DNA of 64,000 nucleotides from contig JACKJT010000001.1 of NCBI GenBank assembly GCA_020637795.1, forward strand, positions 1,302,001-1,366,000, read 5' to 3'. Shown here piece after piece: positions 17,052-25,256 of the stretch (its first letter is position 1; every line of letters starts with the position of its first letter). Both the position numbers and the translations under genes were made by a program. The notes below the pieces were generated by a model. The model made no database searches. It worked only from the letters and a program-made list of their open reading frames with translations, and was not told the origin of the DNA. Source of the DNA: Hoeflea sp. (GTDB lineage: Bacteria; Pseudomonadota; Alphaproteobacteria; Rhizobiales; Rhizobiaceae).

Positions 17052-17945
17052 TTAATGCGGATGCAGCTCAACGGCCACATTCTGGGCAATTTTCGCTGCA
17101 GTTTCAATCATGTGGCTCTTCGGTTCGCCGGAGTAGGAGGCGGTGAAATGCAACGGGCTTGGCACCCAGCCGGGATCAAATTCGCGGATCCGCCCCTCGT
17201 CGACGTAGCTTCTGCCAAGCGCTTTGGGGAGTGCGGCCACACCTATGCCCGCCTCGACCAGCCGGAAGCAGGCTGACAGCGAAAAAGAAGGAAACATCCT
17301 CGCGCCCGGCCCCACGCGTTCAAACAGCATGGTCTTGAGTTCGCGATAGGGCCGGGTGTTTCGCGCATAGGTCACCACCGGCCTTTTGAGAAACGAGGCG
17401 GGATCTCCGGCTTCGGGCTCGGCGTCATAGGCGACATACCAGGCAAGATCGAATTCCGGCAGATCGAGGTTGTCGATCGTGTATTCCGACACCGGCCCCA
17501 GCAGGAACGCCAGGTCAATCTCCCGATCAATCAGACCTTTTCTGAGATTGACCGAAATGTCGACATTAATCTCGACCTCGAGTCTGGGAAACCGGTGGTG
17601 CATACGGGTCACGAAATCGGGAAGCCAGCATTGAGCAATGGTCTCAGATGCACCGATCCTGAGATAACCTTCCAGCCCTTCCGGATCGACTACATTCCTC
17701 TCGACCAGTTCGGTCAGGCGTTCAAAATCCTCGGCATATTTGAGCAGGAGTTCACCATCCTTGGTCAACCGCAAACCACTGGATGTTCGATCAAACAACT
17801 GCTTGGAGACGCTTTCCTCTAGGTTCTGGATCCGTGAGGTCACTGCAGGCTGTGTCAGGTTGAGCATTTGCGCCGCTTTTTTGACCCCGCCGAGCCGAAC
17901 AACCGACAAAAAGGCCCTGATCTGGTCGAGATTCAATCTTGTCAT
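17052..17945 (-). CDS. LysR-family transcriptional regulator of the TRAP/5-oxoprolinase cassette
   Basis: 297 residues from ATG 17945. This start is chosen because MTRLNLDQIRAFLSVVRLGG places the winged helix-turn-helix at the usual position (KKAAQMLNLTQPAVTSRIQN is the recognition region). Upstream ATGs (17984, 18026, 18089) would add an atypical extension. The effector domain spans about 90-295. It lies 87 bases before the DUF1445 gene on the same strand, an arrangement unlike the usual divergent LysR layout, and the gap is AT-rich. It probably senses the transported substrate. Confidence 0.88.
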   Translation of the reverse strand: MTRLNLDQIRAFLSVVRLGGVKKAAQMLNLTQPAVTSRIQNLEESVSKQLFDRTSSGLRLTKDGELLLKYAEDFERLTELVERNVVDPEGLEGYLRIGASETIAQCWLPDFVTRMHHRFPRLEVEINVDISVNLRKGLIDREIDLAFLLGPVSEYTIDNLDLPEFDLAWYVAYDAEPEAGDPASFLKRPVVTYARNTRPYRELKTMLFERVGPGARMFPSFSLSACFRLVEAGIGVAALPKALGRSYVDEGRIREFDPGWVPSPLHFTASYSGEPKSHMIETAAKIAQNVAVELHPH

Positions 17946-18140
17946 GCCCGCCTGCCGAAGGTCTGCGTTTTCAGATGCTACCATCTTGCCCCAGTTGACC
18001 GGAAAACGCGCAGGAATCAAACGCATTTGTGAAACACCAACTGACCTGCTCCTCTGAAAAGTGATCGCTTTGAGGCTAGCCTGCCCCATCCCATGCGCCT
18101 TCCCACGGCGCGGGTTCGTTCTTCGGCCCCAGACCCGACA

Positions 18141-18693
18141 TCAAGCATTTTCGTTCAGAATCCGGTAAACCTGCATCCGCGAACAATCCATGGTCCGCGC
18201 AATTACTGACGGCGTTTCGCCGCAACCTGCCAATCGACGGACTTCATCCCGATTAATTCGCGGCTTGCCACCCTTGTACCGGCCAAGCGTCTTGGCACGG
18301 TCGATACCCTCACGCTGGCGCTCTTTGATGAACCGGCGCTACATCTGCGCCACCATCCCAAGCACCGTCATGACGATCTGGCCCCTTTCGCCCTTGGTCG
18401 AGACATAGGGGTCCAGCACGGTCACAAAGGCCTGCTTCTGTTCGCATTCGTGGAAAATGTTCAAAACGTCGCGGGTGTCGCGGCCAAGCCGATCTAACCG
18501 CGTAACAATCAGTTCGTCATCTGGCCGGAGGAAACTCAGAATGGTTGCCAGCTCATCGCGGTCATCGCGGCTTTTGCCAGACACCTTTTCTGATCGGATG
18601 AGACTGCACCCTTCGGTGGTCAGCCGCTCTGTCTGAATTTGTAGATCCTGGTCAGTGGTGCTGACGCGAGCATATCCGATGCGTGCTATGTGT
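18141..18693 (-). pseudogene. Tn3-type serine resolvase/invertase, broken
   Basis: Minus-strand translation gives RIGYARVSTTDQDLQIQ (catalytic Ser in the ARVST motif), then DELIVTRLDRLGRDTRD, LGMVAQM, a TAG stop at about 18340, and then RRFIKERQREGIDRAK, followed by a C-terminal helix-turn-helix (ETPSVIARTMDCSRMQVYRI) and a stop at 18141. The TAG replaces the Glu that normally precedes RRFIKERQ. No ATG is in frame before RIGYARVS; the nearest in-frame codons are CTG and ATA. The full length of about 183 codons matches the family, so this was a complete resolvase disabled by point mutation. Confidence 0.88.
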
Positions 18694-19188
18694 AACTCCA
18701 GCTTCTAGACCGGAGTCTACGATGTCACAAATAGACCAAGTCAAGGCTGATGTTACGGGTTTCCGGCGCTTTCGATACGTAACACCAGCGTATACTTTGA
18801 TGTTATCAATTGATTGTAAAGCTATAACGCGTGGAGATGTGAAAATGCGTGGAGGTGACCGGGTATCGGGAATCACCTGTATCTAGCGTCCTAAGCCGAC
18901 CTTGGGATCGTAAACATCAAATGTCCGCTTAGCGCCCCCAAGGCGGTCGTTTACGATCTTGGACCCAAGCCCTGTAAGCAGCCATTCGCTGCACCGAGGC
19001 CCAAGGTCCTGACCGGGCGTGAAGCTGATTTTTGTCCAGGTTGAAGAAACGACAGTAATGCGCCCAAGGCGGTCGTCTAGAGTACTTGCAGTGACCCCCG
19101 AAATAGAACTTACCAAGGCTTGTCTCGACAATAATTGGTCACCAAAAGAAACGAAGCGCCGCCCGCTTCGCTAGCCCGTGCGAGTAAG
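18694..19188 (-). other. Stretch without a clear gene; possible decayed kinase fragment
   Basis: No gene is firmly supported. On the minus strand, 18883-19131 translates to an 82-residue frame whose end (GLGSKIVNDRLGG) faintly recalls the C-terminal ATPase part of HWE-type histidine kinases; the match is too weak to call. A 67-residue plus-strand frame at 18683-18886 has no recognisable feature. The region separates the resolvase remnant from the sugar cassette and looks like degraded junk. Confidence 0.3.
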
Positions 19189-20376
19189 CTATCGTTTCAT
19201 GTAGGTGTCGAACCTTACCCAGGCGCCGCCGCGCCGCGAGGACTCGACGCAGGCCGTGACGAAGGCAACGCCCGCCAGTCCTTCGTCAATGCCGGGAAAC
19301 ATCACGCCCTGGGACGTTGGTTTACCGGTCCGGCGCGCGACAATGGCTTCAGCGGCTTCGGTATAGATATTGGCGAAGCCCTCGAGATAGCCTTCCGGAT
19401 GGCCGCCGGGAATGCGGCTGACGCGCTGGCCGGCGGCGGTTGCGCCCGCGCCGTTGCGGGTGAGCAATCGTTTCGGCTGGCCCAGCGGCGAATGCCAGAG
19501 GTAGTTCGGGTCTTCCTGGGCCCATTCGAGCCCGCCATTTTCGCCGTAGATGCGCAGTTTCAACGCATTTTCGTTTCCCGGGGCAACCTGGCTGCACCAC
19601 AGCATCCCCTTGGCGCCGCCGGAAAAACGTAACAGCACATGGCCGTTGTCGTCGAGTTGTCGACCCGCGACGAAGGAATTGAGGTCCGCACAAAGAGATT
19701 CCAGCTCCAGCCCGGAGACGAAACCGGCGAGATCAAACGCATGGGTGCCGATGTCCCCGATCGAGCCGCCGGAACCCGAGCGGGCCGGATCCGTTCTCCA
19801 TTCCGCCTGTTTGTTGCCTTGCCCTTCCTCGGCTTTGGTTAGCCAGTCCTGGGCATACTCGACCTGCACCAGCCGGATTGCCCCGAGTTCGCCGCTTTCG
19901 ATCATCTCGCGCGCCTGCCGGATCATCGGATAGCCGGTGTAGTTGTGGGTGAGCACGAACAGCGCGCCTGACATTTCGGCGGCCTTGGCCAGCTTGCGCG
20001 CGTCCGCAAGCGTCGAGGTCAGCGGCTTGTCGCAGATCACGTGGATGCCGCGCTTGAGGAACTCGCGCGCCACCGGATAGTGCATGTGGTTCGGCGTGAC
20101 GATCGCCACCGCCTCGATGCCTGATTTCAGCCGCGCTTCCCGCTTGGCCATCTCGAAATAATCGCCATAGGCGCGGTCAGGCGCGACACCGAGATCGGCG
20201 GCCGATGCTTTCGATTTTTCCGGCGTCGAGGAGAACGCGCCCGCGACCAGCTCGTAGCGGTCGTCGATGCGCGAGGCGATGCGGTGCACGCCGCCGATGA
20301 GTGCGTCGCGCCCGCCGCCGACCATGCCGAGACGGATCCGCCGCGAGGCGGTGGTGCTGGAGCCTTCGATAGCCAT
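19189..20376 (-). CDS. Gfo/Idh/MocA-family sugar oxidoreductase
   Basis: 395 residues. The N-terminal Rossmann fold (about 14-150) has LGMVGGGRDALIGGVHR and the family CDKPLTSTLADA segment, where the Lys is the usual catalytic residue. The C-terminal domain carries GSIGDIGTHAFDLAG with the conserved His/Asp pair. It would oxidise or reduce a sugar or sugar derivative with NAD(P). It is the last gene of the ABC-isomerase-dehydrogenase set and starts 13 bases after the isomerase stop, so it is probably cotranscribed. The substrate is unknown. Confidence 0.9.
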   Translation of the reverse strand: MAIEGSSTTASRRIRLGMVGGGRDALIGGVHRIASRIDDRYELVAGAFSSTPEKSKASAADLGVAPDRAYGDYFEMAKREARLKSGIEAVAIVTPNHMHYPVAREFLKRGIHVICDKPLTSTLADARKLAKAAEMSGALFVLTHNYTGYPMIRQAREMIESGELGAIRLVQVEYAQDWLTKAEEGQGNKQAEWRTDPARSGSGGSIGDIGTHAFDLAGFVSGLELESLCADLNSFVAGRQLDDNGHVLLRFSGGAKGMLWCSQVAPGNENALKLRIYGENGGLEWAQEDPNYLWHSPLGQPKRLLTRNGAGATAAGQRVSRIPGGHPEGYLEGFANIYTEAAEAIVARRTGKPTSQGVMFPGIDEGLAGVAFVTACVESSRRGGAWVRFDTYMKR

Positions 20377-20389
20377 TACTCTCTCCCGC

Positions 20390-21445
20390 TTACGAAATGC
20401 CGAGCATGCGGCGGTTGGCGGCCTCGTCGGTGCCGCCGTCGGCGAAATCGTCGAAGGCGCGCTCGGTCACCCGGATGATGTGGTCTGCGACGAACTGCGC
20501 GCCTTCGCGCGCCCCATCCTCGGGATGCTTGAGGCAGCATTCCCATTCGACCACGGCCCAGCCGTCGAAATCATTGGCCGCCATCTTCGAGAAGATCGCG
20601 CCGAAATCGACCTGGCCGTCGCCGAGCGAGCGGAACCGTCCGGCCCGGTCGACCCAGGGCTGGTAGCCTGAATAGACACCCTGGCGGCCGGTCGGGTTGA
20701 ACTCGGCATCCTTGACGTGGAACATCCGGATCCGGTCCTTGTAGATGTCGATGTTGTCGAGATAGTCGAGGCACTGCAGCACGTAGTGCGAGGGATCGTA
20801 GAGCATGTTGCAGCGGGCGTGATTGCCGACGCGCTCGAGAAACATCTCGAAGGTGACGCCGTCATGCAGGTCTTCGCCCGGATGGATCTCGTAGCAGATG
20901 TCGACGCCGCACTCGTCGGCAAAATCGAGAAGCGGGCGCCAGCGTTTGGCCAGTTCGTCAAAGGCGGTTTCCACCAGGCCCGCCGGCCGCTGCGGCCAGG
21001 GGTAAAGATAGGGCCAGGCCAGCGCACCCGAGAAGCTCGCCATCGCGTTGATGCCCAGGTGCTGCGAGGCCTTGAGCGCCATCCGCACCTGGCTGACCGC
21101 CCATTCCTGCCGCGCCTTCGGATTGCCGCGCACTTCGGGTGCGGCGAAGCCGTCGAAGGCCTCGTCATAGGCCGGATGCACAGCCACAAGCTGGCCTTGC
21201 AGGTGGGTCGACAGCTCGGTGACTTCCACGCCGTTGGCCTGCGCCACGCCCTTGAACTCGTCGCAATAGTCCTTTGACGATGCCGCCTTCGCAAGGTCGA
21301 ACAGGCGGCCGTCCCAGCTCGGCACCTGAACACCCTTGTAGCCGCAATCGGCTGCCCACTTGGTGATCGACTCCCATGAGTTGAACGGTAACTCGTCGCC
21401 CGCAAATTGCGCCAGGAACAACGCCGGTCCCTTGATGGTTTTCAT
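20390..21445 (-). CDS. Sugar phosphate isomerase/epimerase-like TIM-barrel protein
   Basis: 351-residue xylose-isomerase-like TIM barrel. Metal-site segments are visible in order: ICYEIHPGE (Glu), MLYDPSHYVLQ (Asp and His), RIRMFHVKDAEF (His, Lys, Asp) and WAVVEWECC (Glu). Relatives are IolE-type dehydratases and 3-keto-sugar epimerases that act beside Gfo/Idh/MocA enzymes. An AGGAGG-like ribosome site precedes the ATG. The gene follows the binding-protein gene after a strong stem-loop (21468-21497), suggesting lower expression than the transporter binding protein. Confidence 0.88.
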   Translation of the reverse strand: MKTIKGPALFLAQFAGDELPFNSWESITKWAADCGYKGVQVPSWDGRLFDLAKAASSKDYCDEFKGVAQANGVEVTELSTHLQGQLVAVHPAYDEAFDGFAAPEVRGNPKARQEWAVSQVRMALKASQHLGINAMASFSGALAWPYLYPWPQRPAGLVETAFDELAKRWRPLLDFADECGVDICYEIHPGEDLHDGVTFEMFLERVGNHARCNMLYDPSHYVLQCLDYLDNIDIYKDRIRMFHVKDAEFNPTGRQGVYSGYQPWVDRAGRFRSLGDGQVDFGAIFSKMAANDFDGWAVVEWECCLKHPEDGAREGAQFVADHIIRVTERAFDDFADGGTDEAANRRMLGIS

Positions 21446-21467
21446 TGGTTTCCTCCTTCAGGTTAAC

Positions 21468-21497
21468 GCAGGGGAAGGTGATGAACCCTTCCCCTGC
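21468..21497 (-). other. Strong stem-loop after the binding-protein gene
   Basis: Perfect 11-bp inverted repeat GCAGGGGAAGG / CCTTCCCCTGC with an 8-base loop, 20 bases past the binding-protein stop and 22 bases before the isomerase start. No T-run follows on the minus strand, so it is more likely an RNA-stabilising or partial-termination element that raises binding-protein levels relative to downstream genes. Confidence 0.75.
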
Positions 21498-21516
21498 GCG
21501 AGCTGCGTGCCATGGA

Positions 21517-22473
21517 TTAAAATGGCGAGTCCGGGAAGTAGAAAGACTCGGCATTCTCCGGAGTAATCAGGGTCGCACCGAGGATATAGCGACCCGCGAC
21601 CGGTCCATTGGATTTGAACGCAGCAACCGTTACATCCATCGCGGTGGCAATCATTGCTGGCGGATAGAGCACGTCGACCGGCACCAGTTCGCTGCCATCC
21701 ATGATGCCCTTGATTGTCTCCTTCATTCCGGCGCCACCGACGACAAACATGCCATCGCCATCACGGCCGGCCTGTTTCAGGGCGGCGACCACTCCGATGG
21801 CTATATCGTCGTCCTGTGCCCACACCGCGTCGATATCAGGAAACCGACTCAGAAAGTCCTGCATGACCTCGAAACCATCGTCCCGGTTCCAGTTGGCATG
21901 CTTGTTATCAAGCACGTTGATCCCGGAGCCTTCGATCTCGGCCATGAACGCGTCAACACGTTCATTGTCGATCAGTGTGGGGATGCCGCGAAGAATGACA
22001 ATATTGTCGCCTTCCTTCAGCCGGCTTTTCATATAGACCGCCGATACACGGCCCAGTTCCGGGTTGTTGCCGGCGACATAGATGTCCTCGATGCCCGGCT
22101 GGCTCAGTCCGCGGTCCACCACGGTAATCAGCGCTCCCGATTTCTTGACGTTGAGAACCGGGTCCGTCAATGGCTCGGATTCGAAAGGAAGGACGACGAG
22201 TGCGTCGATCTGGTGAACCGAAACAAGGTCCTCCAGTGCACTTGCCTGAGCGCCGGGATCTGGTGAATTGATCAGGATCAGATCGACATCCGGATAGAGC
22301 GCCTCGAGCCTTTCCTCCGCCTTTTCGGCGTGCCAGTTCATCCCCGATGCCCAGGCATGGGTTGGTGTCGGATAGGACACGCCGATCTTTATCTTGTCCT
22401 GAGCGCTTGCCGCGCCGGTCAGGCTCAGGGTGCTTCCAAGGGCCAAGGCTATCATAGCTAATTTGAGTTTCAT
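21517..22473 (-). CDS. Sugar ABC transporter periplasmic substrate-binding protein
   Basis: 318 residues from ATG 22473, chosen because a perfect GGAGG lies just upstream and the protein then starts with a signal peptide (MKLKLAMIALALGSTLSLTG, cleavage near ASAQ at 24). The mature part is a Peripla_BP_4/RbsB-type fold: KIGVSYPTPTHAW, ALEDLVSVHQIDALVVLPFE, VVDRGLSQPG, and DAVWAQDDDIAIGVVAALKQAG. It binds a sugar for the permease/ATPase pair. The substrate is not evident; the linked isomerase and dehydrogenase suggest an unusual sugar or polyol. Confidence 0.92.
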   Translation of the reverse strand: MKLKLAMIALALGSTLSLTGAASAQDKIKIGVSYPTPTHAWASGMNWHAEKAEERLEALYPDVDLILINSPDPGAQASALEDLVSVHQIDALVVLPFESEPLTDPVLNVKKSGALITVVDRGLSQPGIEDIYVAGNNPELGRVSAVYMKSRLKEGDNIVILRGIPTLIDNERVDAFMAEIEGSGINVLDNKHANWNRDDGFEVMQDFLSRFPDIDAVWAQDDDIAIGVVAALKQAGRDGDGMFVVGGAGMKETIKGIMDGSELVPVDVLYPPAMIATAMDVTVAAFKSNGPVAGRYILGATLITPENAESFYFPDSPF

Positions 22474-22573
22474 TTTTTCCTCCATTGTCTTCTTTAGGGC
22501 GAGCTTCCCCGTTCCGGGAAACCCGGTTCTCCACAACGCCGGCCTGCTGGCTTATGACGCGCGAATTCTCAGA

Positions 22574-23593
22574 TCAGGATTTGGGCGAGCCTCTTCGACC
22601 CCAGTCGCCGCGCTGAAGCCAGACAGCGACGATAATGATTAGCCCCTGCATCGTGCCATTCAGATAGTTCGAGATCACATCGGTGAAGTTGAGGATGTTG
22701 CCGATCGTCGTCAGGATGAGCGCCCCCAGGATTGTGCCGCCGATGCGACCGTAGCCACCTTTGAGCACTGTTCCTCCGATGATCACCGCCGCGATCGCCT
22801 CCAGTTCCCACAGAACACCTGTCGAAGAGGAGGCTGACCCGAGTCGCGGCACGTAGATGATCGTTGCCAGCGCCACGCAAAGGCCTTGCAACACATAGGT
22901 CCAAGTCTTGATCCGGTCGACCTTGATGGCAGAGTATCTGGCTACCGCTTCGTTCGATCCGATTGCCGTGCAATAGCGGCCGAATGCCGTCCAGTTGAGC
23001 AGGATCCAGCCGGCGATGGCAACCAGGATGAAAACCCAGACCGGGATCGGCAGGCCCATGAAGCTTTCATAATACACCGGCCGGTATGTGCCGCGAATTC
23101 CGTAGTCCAAAGACAGCGTGCCGCCGTCCGCGAAATAGGTGACCAGCGAGCGGAATATCCCCATCGTCCCAAGCGTGACGATGAAAGCCTCGATCTTCCC
23201 CTTGGTTGTCAGCATTCCATTGGCCCAACCAGCGCCGAGTCCAAGGATGATGCTGCAGCTGCAGCCGATCAGCACTGTGGCGATACCGGTGCCGAAGGTG
23301 TCAATGGCGCTGTTCATCACGATGATCATCACACCGGCTATCACCGCCGCCATCGAGCCTACGGACAGGTCGATACCGCCGGCGGTGATCACGAATGTCG
23401 CTCCGACGGCGATGATGCCGATGAATGCGGAGCGTGTCAGGAGATTGGTAATGTTCCCCTCACTGAGAAAAGCCGGATTCAACAGGAAGCCGATGATGCA
23501 GAGCAGGATCAAGGCGATCGCCGGCCCGAGTGTTTTGATATCAATCGACATCGACAGGGCTCCCGCAGATTGAGTTGCAGTTGTATCAGCCAC
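22574..23593 (-). CDS. Sugar ABC transporter permease (RbsC type)
   Basis: 339 residues with about ten transmembrane helices and the BPD_transp_2 signatures TAGGIDLSVGSMAAVIAGVM and IGGTVLKGGYGRIGGTILGA. It forms the membrane channel for the binding protein. The start overlaps the ATPase stop by 8 bases, so the two are translationally coupled. The order ATPase, permease, binding protein is typical for this transporter class. Confidence 0.93.
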   Translation of the reverse strand: MADTTATQSAGALSMSIDIKTLGPAIALILLCIIGFLLNPAFLSEGNITNLLTRSAFIGIIAVGATFVITAGGIDLSVGSMAAVIAGVMIIVMNSAIDTFGTGIATVLIGCSCSIILGLGAGWANGMLTTKGKIEAFIVTLGTMGIFRSLVTYFADGGTLSLDYGIRGTYRPVYYESFMGLPIPVWVFILVAIAGWILLNWTAFGRYCTAIGSNEAVARYSAIKVDRIKTWTYVLQGLCVALATIIYVPRLGSASSSTGVLWELEAIAAVIIGGTVLKGGYGRIGGTILGALILTTIGNILNFTDVISNYLNGTMQGLIIIVAVWLQRGDWGRRGSPKS

Positions 23594-25112
23594 GAGACGT
23601 CTCCTCTTTCAATCCGGCGGCGTAGCGCACGATTTCATTTTCGTTGATCGCATCACCGGTCAGTTCGCCGGCAATCCGGCCGGAGCGCATTACAAGAACA
23701 CGGTGACAGATCCCGATGATCTCCGGCATCTCCGAGGAGATCACCACGACGGAGATACCTTCTGCGGCGAGCGCGGCGATGAAGTGGTAGATTTGCTGTT
23801 TGGTGCCGACATCGATGCCGCGGGTTGGTTCATCTATGACAACAATGCGCGGATCCGCTTCCATGATCTTGGCGAGCAACAGCTTTTGCTGATTGCCGCC
23901 CGACAGTTCACGAGCGCGCGCTTTCGGGTTACGAGCGCGGATGTCAAAGCGGCGGATCCCGCGCTCCAGAGCCTTTTGCTCGGCGGTGCGGTCCAGCATG
24001 AAATGGCGAATGAATTTGGGCAGGGCAAGGAGCGTAATATTTGGACGCATGCCCTGTTCCATCAGGAGGCCTTTCTCCTTCCGGTCCTTGGTCAGGTAGA
24101 CAATTCCGGCGTCGCGCACTTCCGCGACGGAGGAGAACGACACTTCTCTTCCTGAAACGAAGACAGTTCCGTCGCCCTTTTCCTCAAGGCAACAAATGGC
24201 TTCGAAGAGTTCCGTTCGACCAGATCCGATAAGACCGAAGAAGCCGAGGACTTCGCCCTTGCGCAGCTTGAAAGACACGTTGCGCAGGTTTTTCGTCATG
24301 ATGCCCCGAACGTCCAGGATCACCTCGGCATCGACGTCGGCTTCGTTCATGGGCGGATAAAAATCCGACAACTCGCGTCCAACCATCATCTGCGCCATGC
24401 TGTCGAGCGTGAATTCGCCGGTCGGCTTGGTCGTGATCCACTGGCCATCACGCAGAATGGTTATCCGGTCGGCGATCTCCTTGACCTCGTGCAGCTTATG
24501 AGAAACGAAAACAATAGCCGTTCCGCTGGCCTTGAGCTTGCATACCTGCTTGAAGAATAGCTTGGTCTCCGCTTCAGTCAGAACAGCTGTGGGCTCATCC
24601 ATGATCAGCACACGGGCATCGCGACTCATTGCCTTGACAATCTCCACCATCTGCTTCTCGGCGATTGAAAGATCCGAAATTCGGGTGTTTGGTGAAATAT
24701 CAAGTCCCACCTCCGCCAACATCGCACTGACGCGGCGCGCCATTTCGGCACGATTGAGAAAGCCATTCCGTGACAGTTCGCGGCCAAGAAAGATGTTTTC
24801 CGCCACGGTCATTTGCTCGGCGAGGTTGAGCTCTTGGTGGATAAGAACGATCCCCAATGCCTCTGCCTGGCCGTTACGGGGCAACGCGATCTCTTCGCCG
24901 TCAAGCCGGATTGCTCCAGAGGTGGTCTCGTGGAACCCGGAAAGAATTTTCATCAAGGTGGATTTGCCGGCGCCGTTTTCTCCGATCAACGCATGGACCT
25001 CACCGGCCCTGATGTCGAAGCTTACGCTGAACAAGACGGGGACATTACCGAACGACTTGCTGACACTCTCTGCCGAAAGCACCGACGGTTCGAAATTGCT
25101 CGCTTCTTGCAT
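23586..25112 (-). CDS. Sugar ABC transporter ATPase, two nucleotide-binding domains (RbsA/MglA type)
   Basis: 508 residues with tandem ATPase domains. Domain 1 has Walker A GENGAGKST (K50), a Q-loop (VLIHQELNLAEQMTVAENIF), a degenerate signature (LSIAEKQMVEI) and Walker B VLIMDEPTAVLT. Domain 2 has a degenerate Walker A (GLIGSGRTE) and a good signature LSGGNQQK with IVVIDEPTRGID. One canonical and one degenerate site is normal for this family. It is the first gene of the sugar operon, transcribed leftwards from the LacI-operator region at 25113-25256. Confidence 0.94.
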   Translation of the reverse strand: MQEASNFEPSVLSAESVSKSFGNVPVLFSVSFDIRAGEVHALIGENGAGKSTLMKILSGFHETTSGAIRLDGEEIALPRNGQAEALGIVLIHQELNLAEQMTVAENIFLGRELSRNGFLNRAEMARRVSAMLAEVGLDISPNTRISDLSIAEKQMVEIVKAMSRDARVLIMDEPTAVLTEAETKLFFKQVCKLKASGTAIVFVSHKLHEVKEIADRITILRDGQWITTKPTGEFTLDSMAQMMVGRELSDFYPPMNEADVDAEVILDVRGIMTKNLRNVSFKLRKGEVLGFFGLIGSGRTELFEAICCLEEKGDGTVFVSGREVSFSSVAEVRDAGIVYLTKDRKEKGLLMEQGMRPNITLLALPKFIRHFMLDRTAEQKALERGIRRFDIRARNPKARARELSGGNQQKLLLAKIMEADPRIVVIDEPTRGIDVGTKQQIYHFIAALAAEGISVVVISSEMPEIIGICHRVLVMRSGRIAGELTGDAINENEIVRYAAGLKEETSRG

Positions 25113-25161
25113 GTCCCCATCCCTCCCAGAATGTTCGCCAGCTCCTCAACCGACTATCGGT

Positions 25162-25220
25162 ATGTAAACCTTTTCATAATGAATGTAAACCTTTTCATCA
25201 TCCGATGAAAACCTTTTCAT
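25162..25220. promoter_or_regulatory. Array of three LacI-type operator sites in the divergent promoter
   Basis: Three 16-bp copies lie at 25162-25177, 25183-25198 and 25205-25220. The first two are ATGTAAACCTTTTCAT and the third is ATGAAAACCTTTTCAT. The third is a perfect ATGAAAA/TTTTCAT dyad around CC; the others differ by one base. Start-to-start spacing is 21 and 22 bp, about two helical turns, so bound proteins would face the same side. They lie between the ABC operon (minus strand, start 25112) and the LacI-type gene (plus strand, start 25257), so they probably control both. Confidence 0.85.
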
Positions 25221-25256
25221 GGATGCCAAGGTTGGGTATGTTGCAAAGCTGTAGCA

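Noticed and set aside
18931..19075. Apparent direct repeat (GCGCCC..AAGGCGGTCGT) in the stretch after the resolvase remnant
   Set aside because: Short, with differing spacing inside; could be two codon strings of a decayed frame. Not enough for a repeat family.
22474..22573. Small dyad CCGGGAAACCCGG between permease and binding-protein genes
   Set aside because: Five-bp stem; too weak to assign a role.
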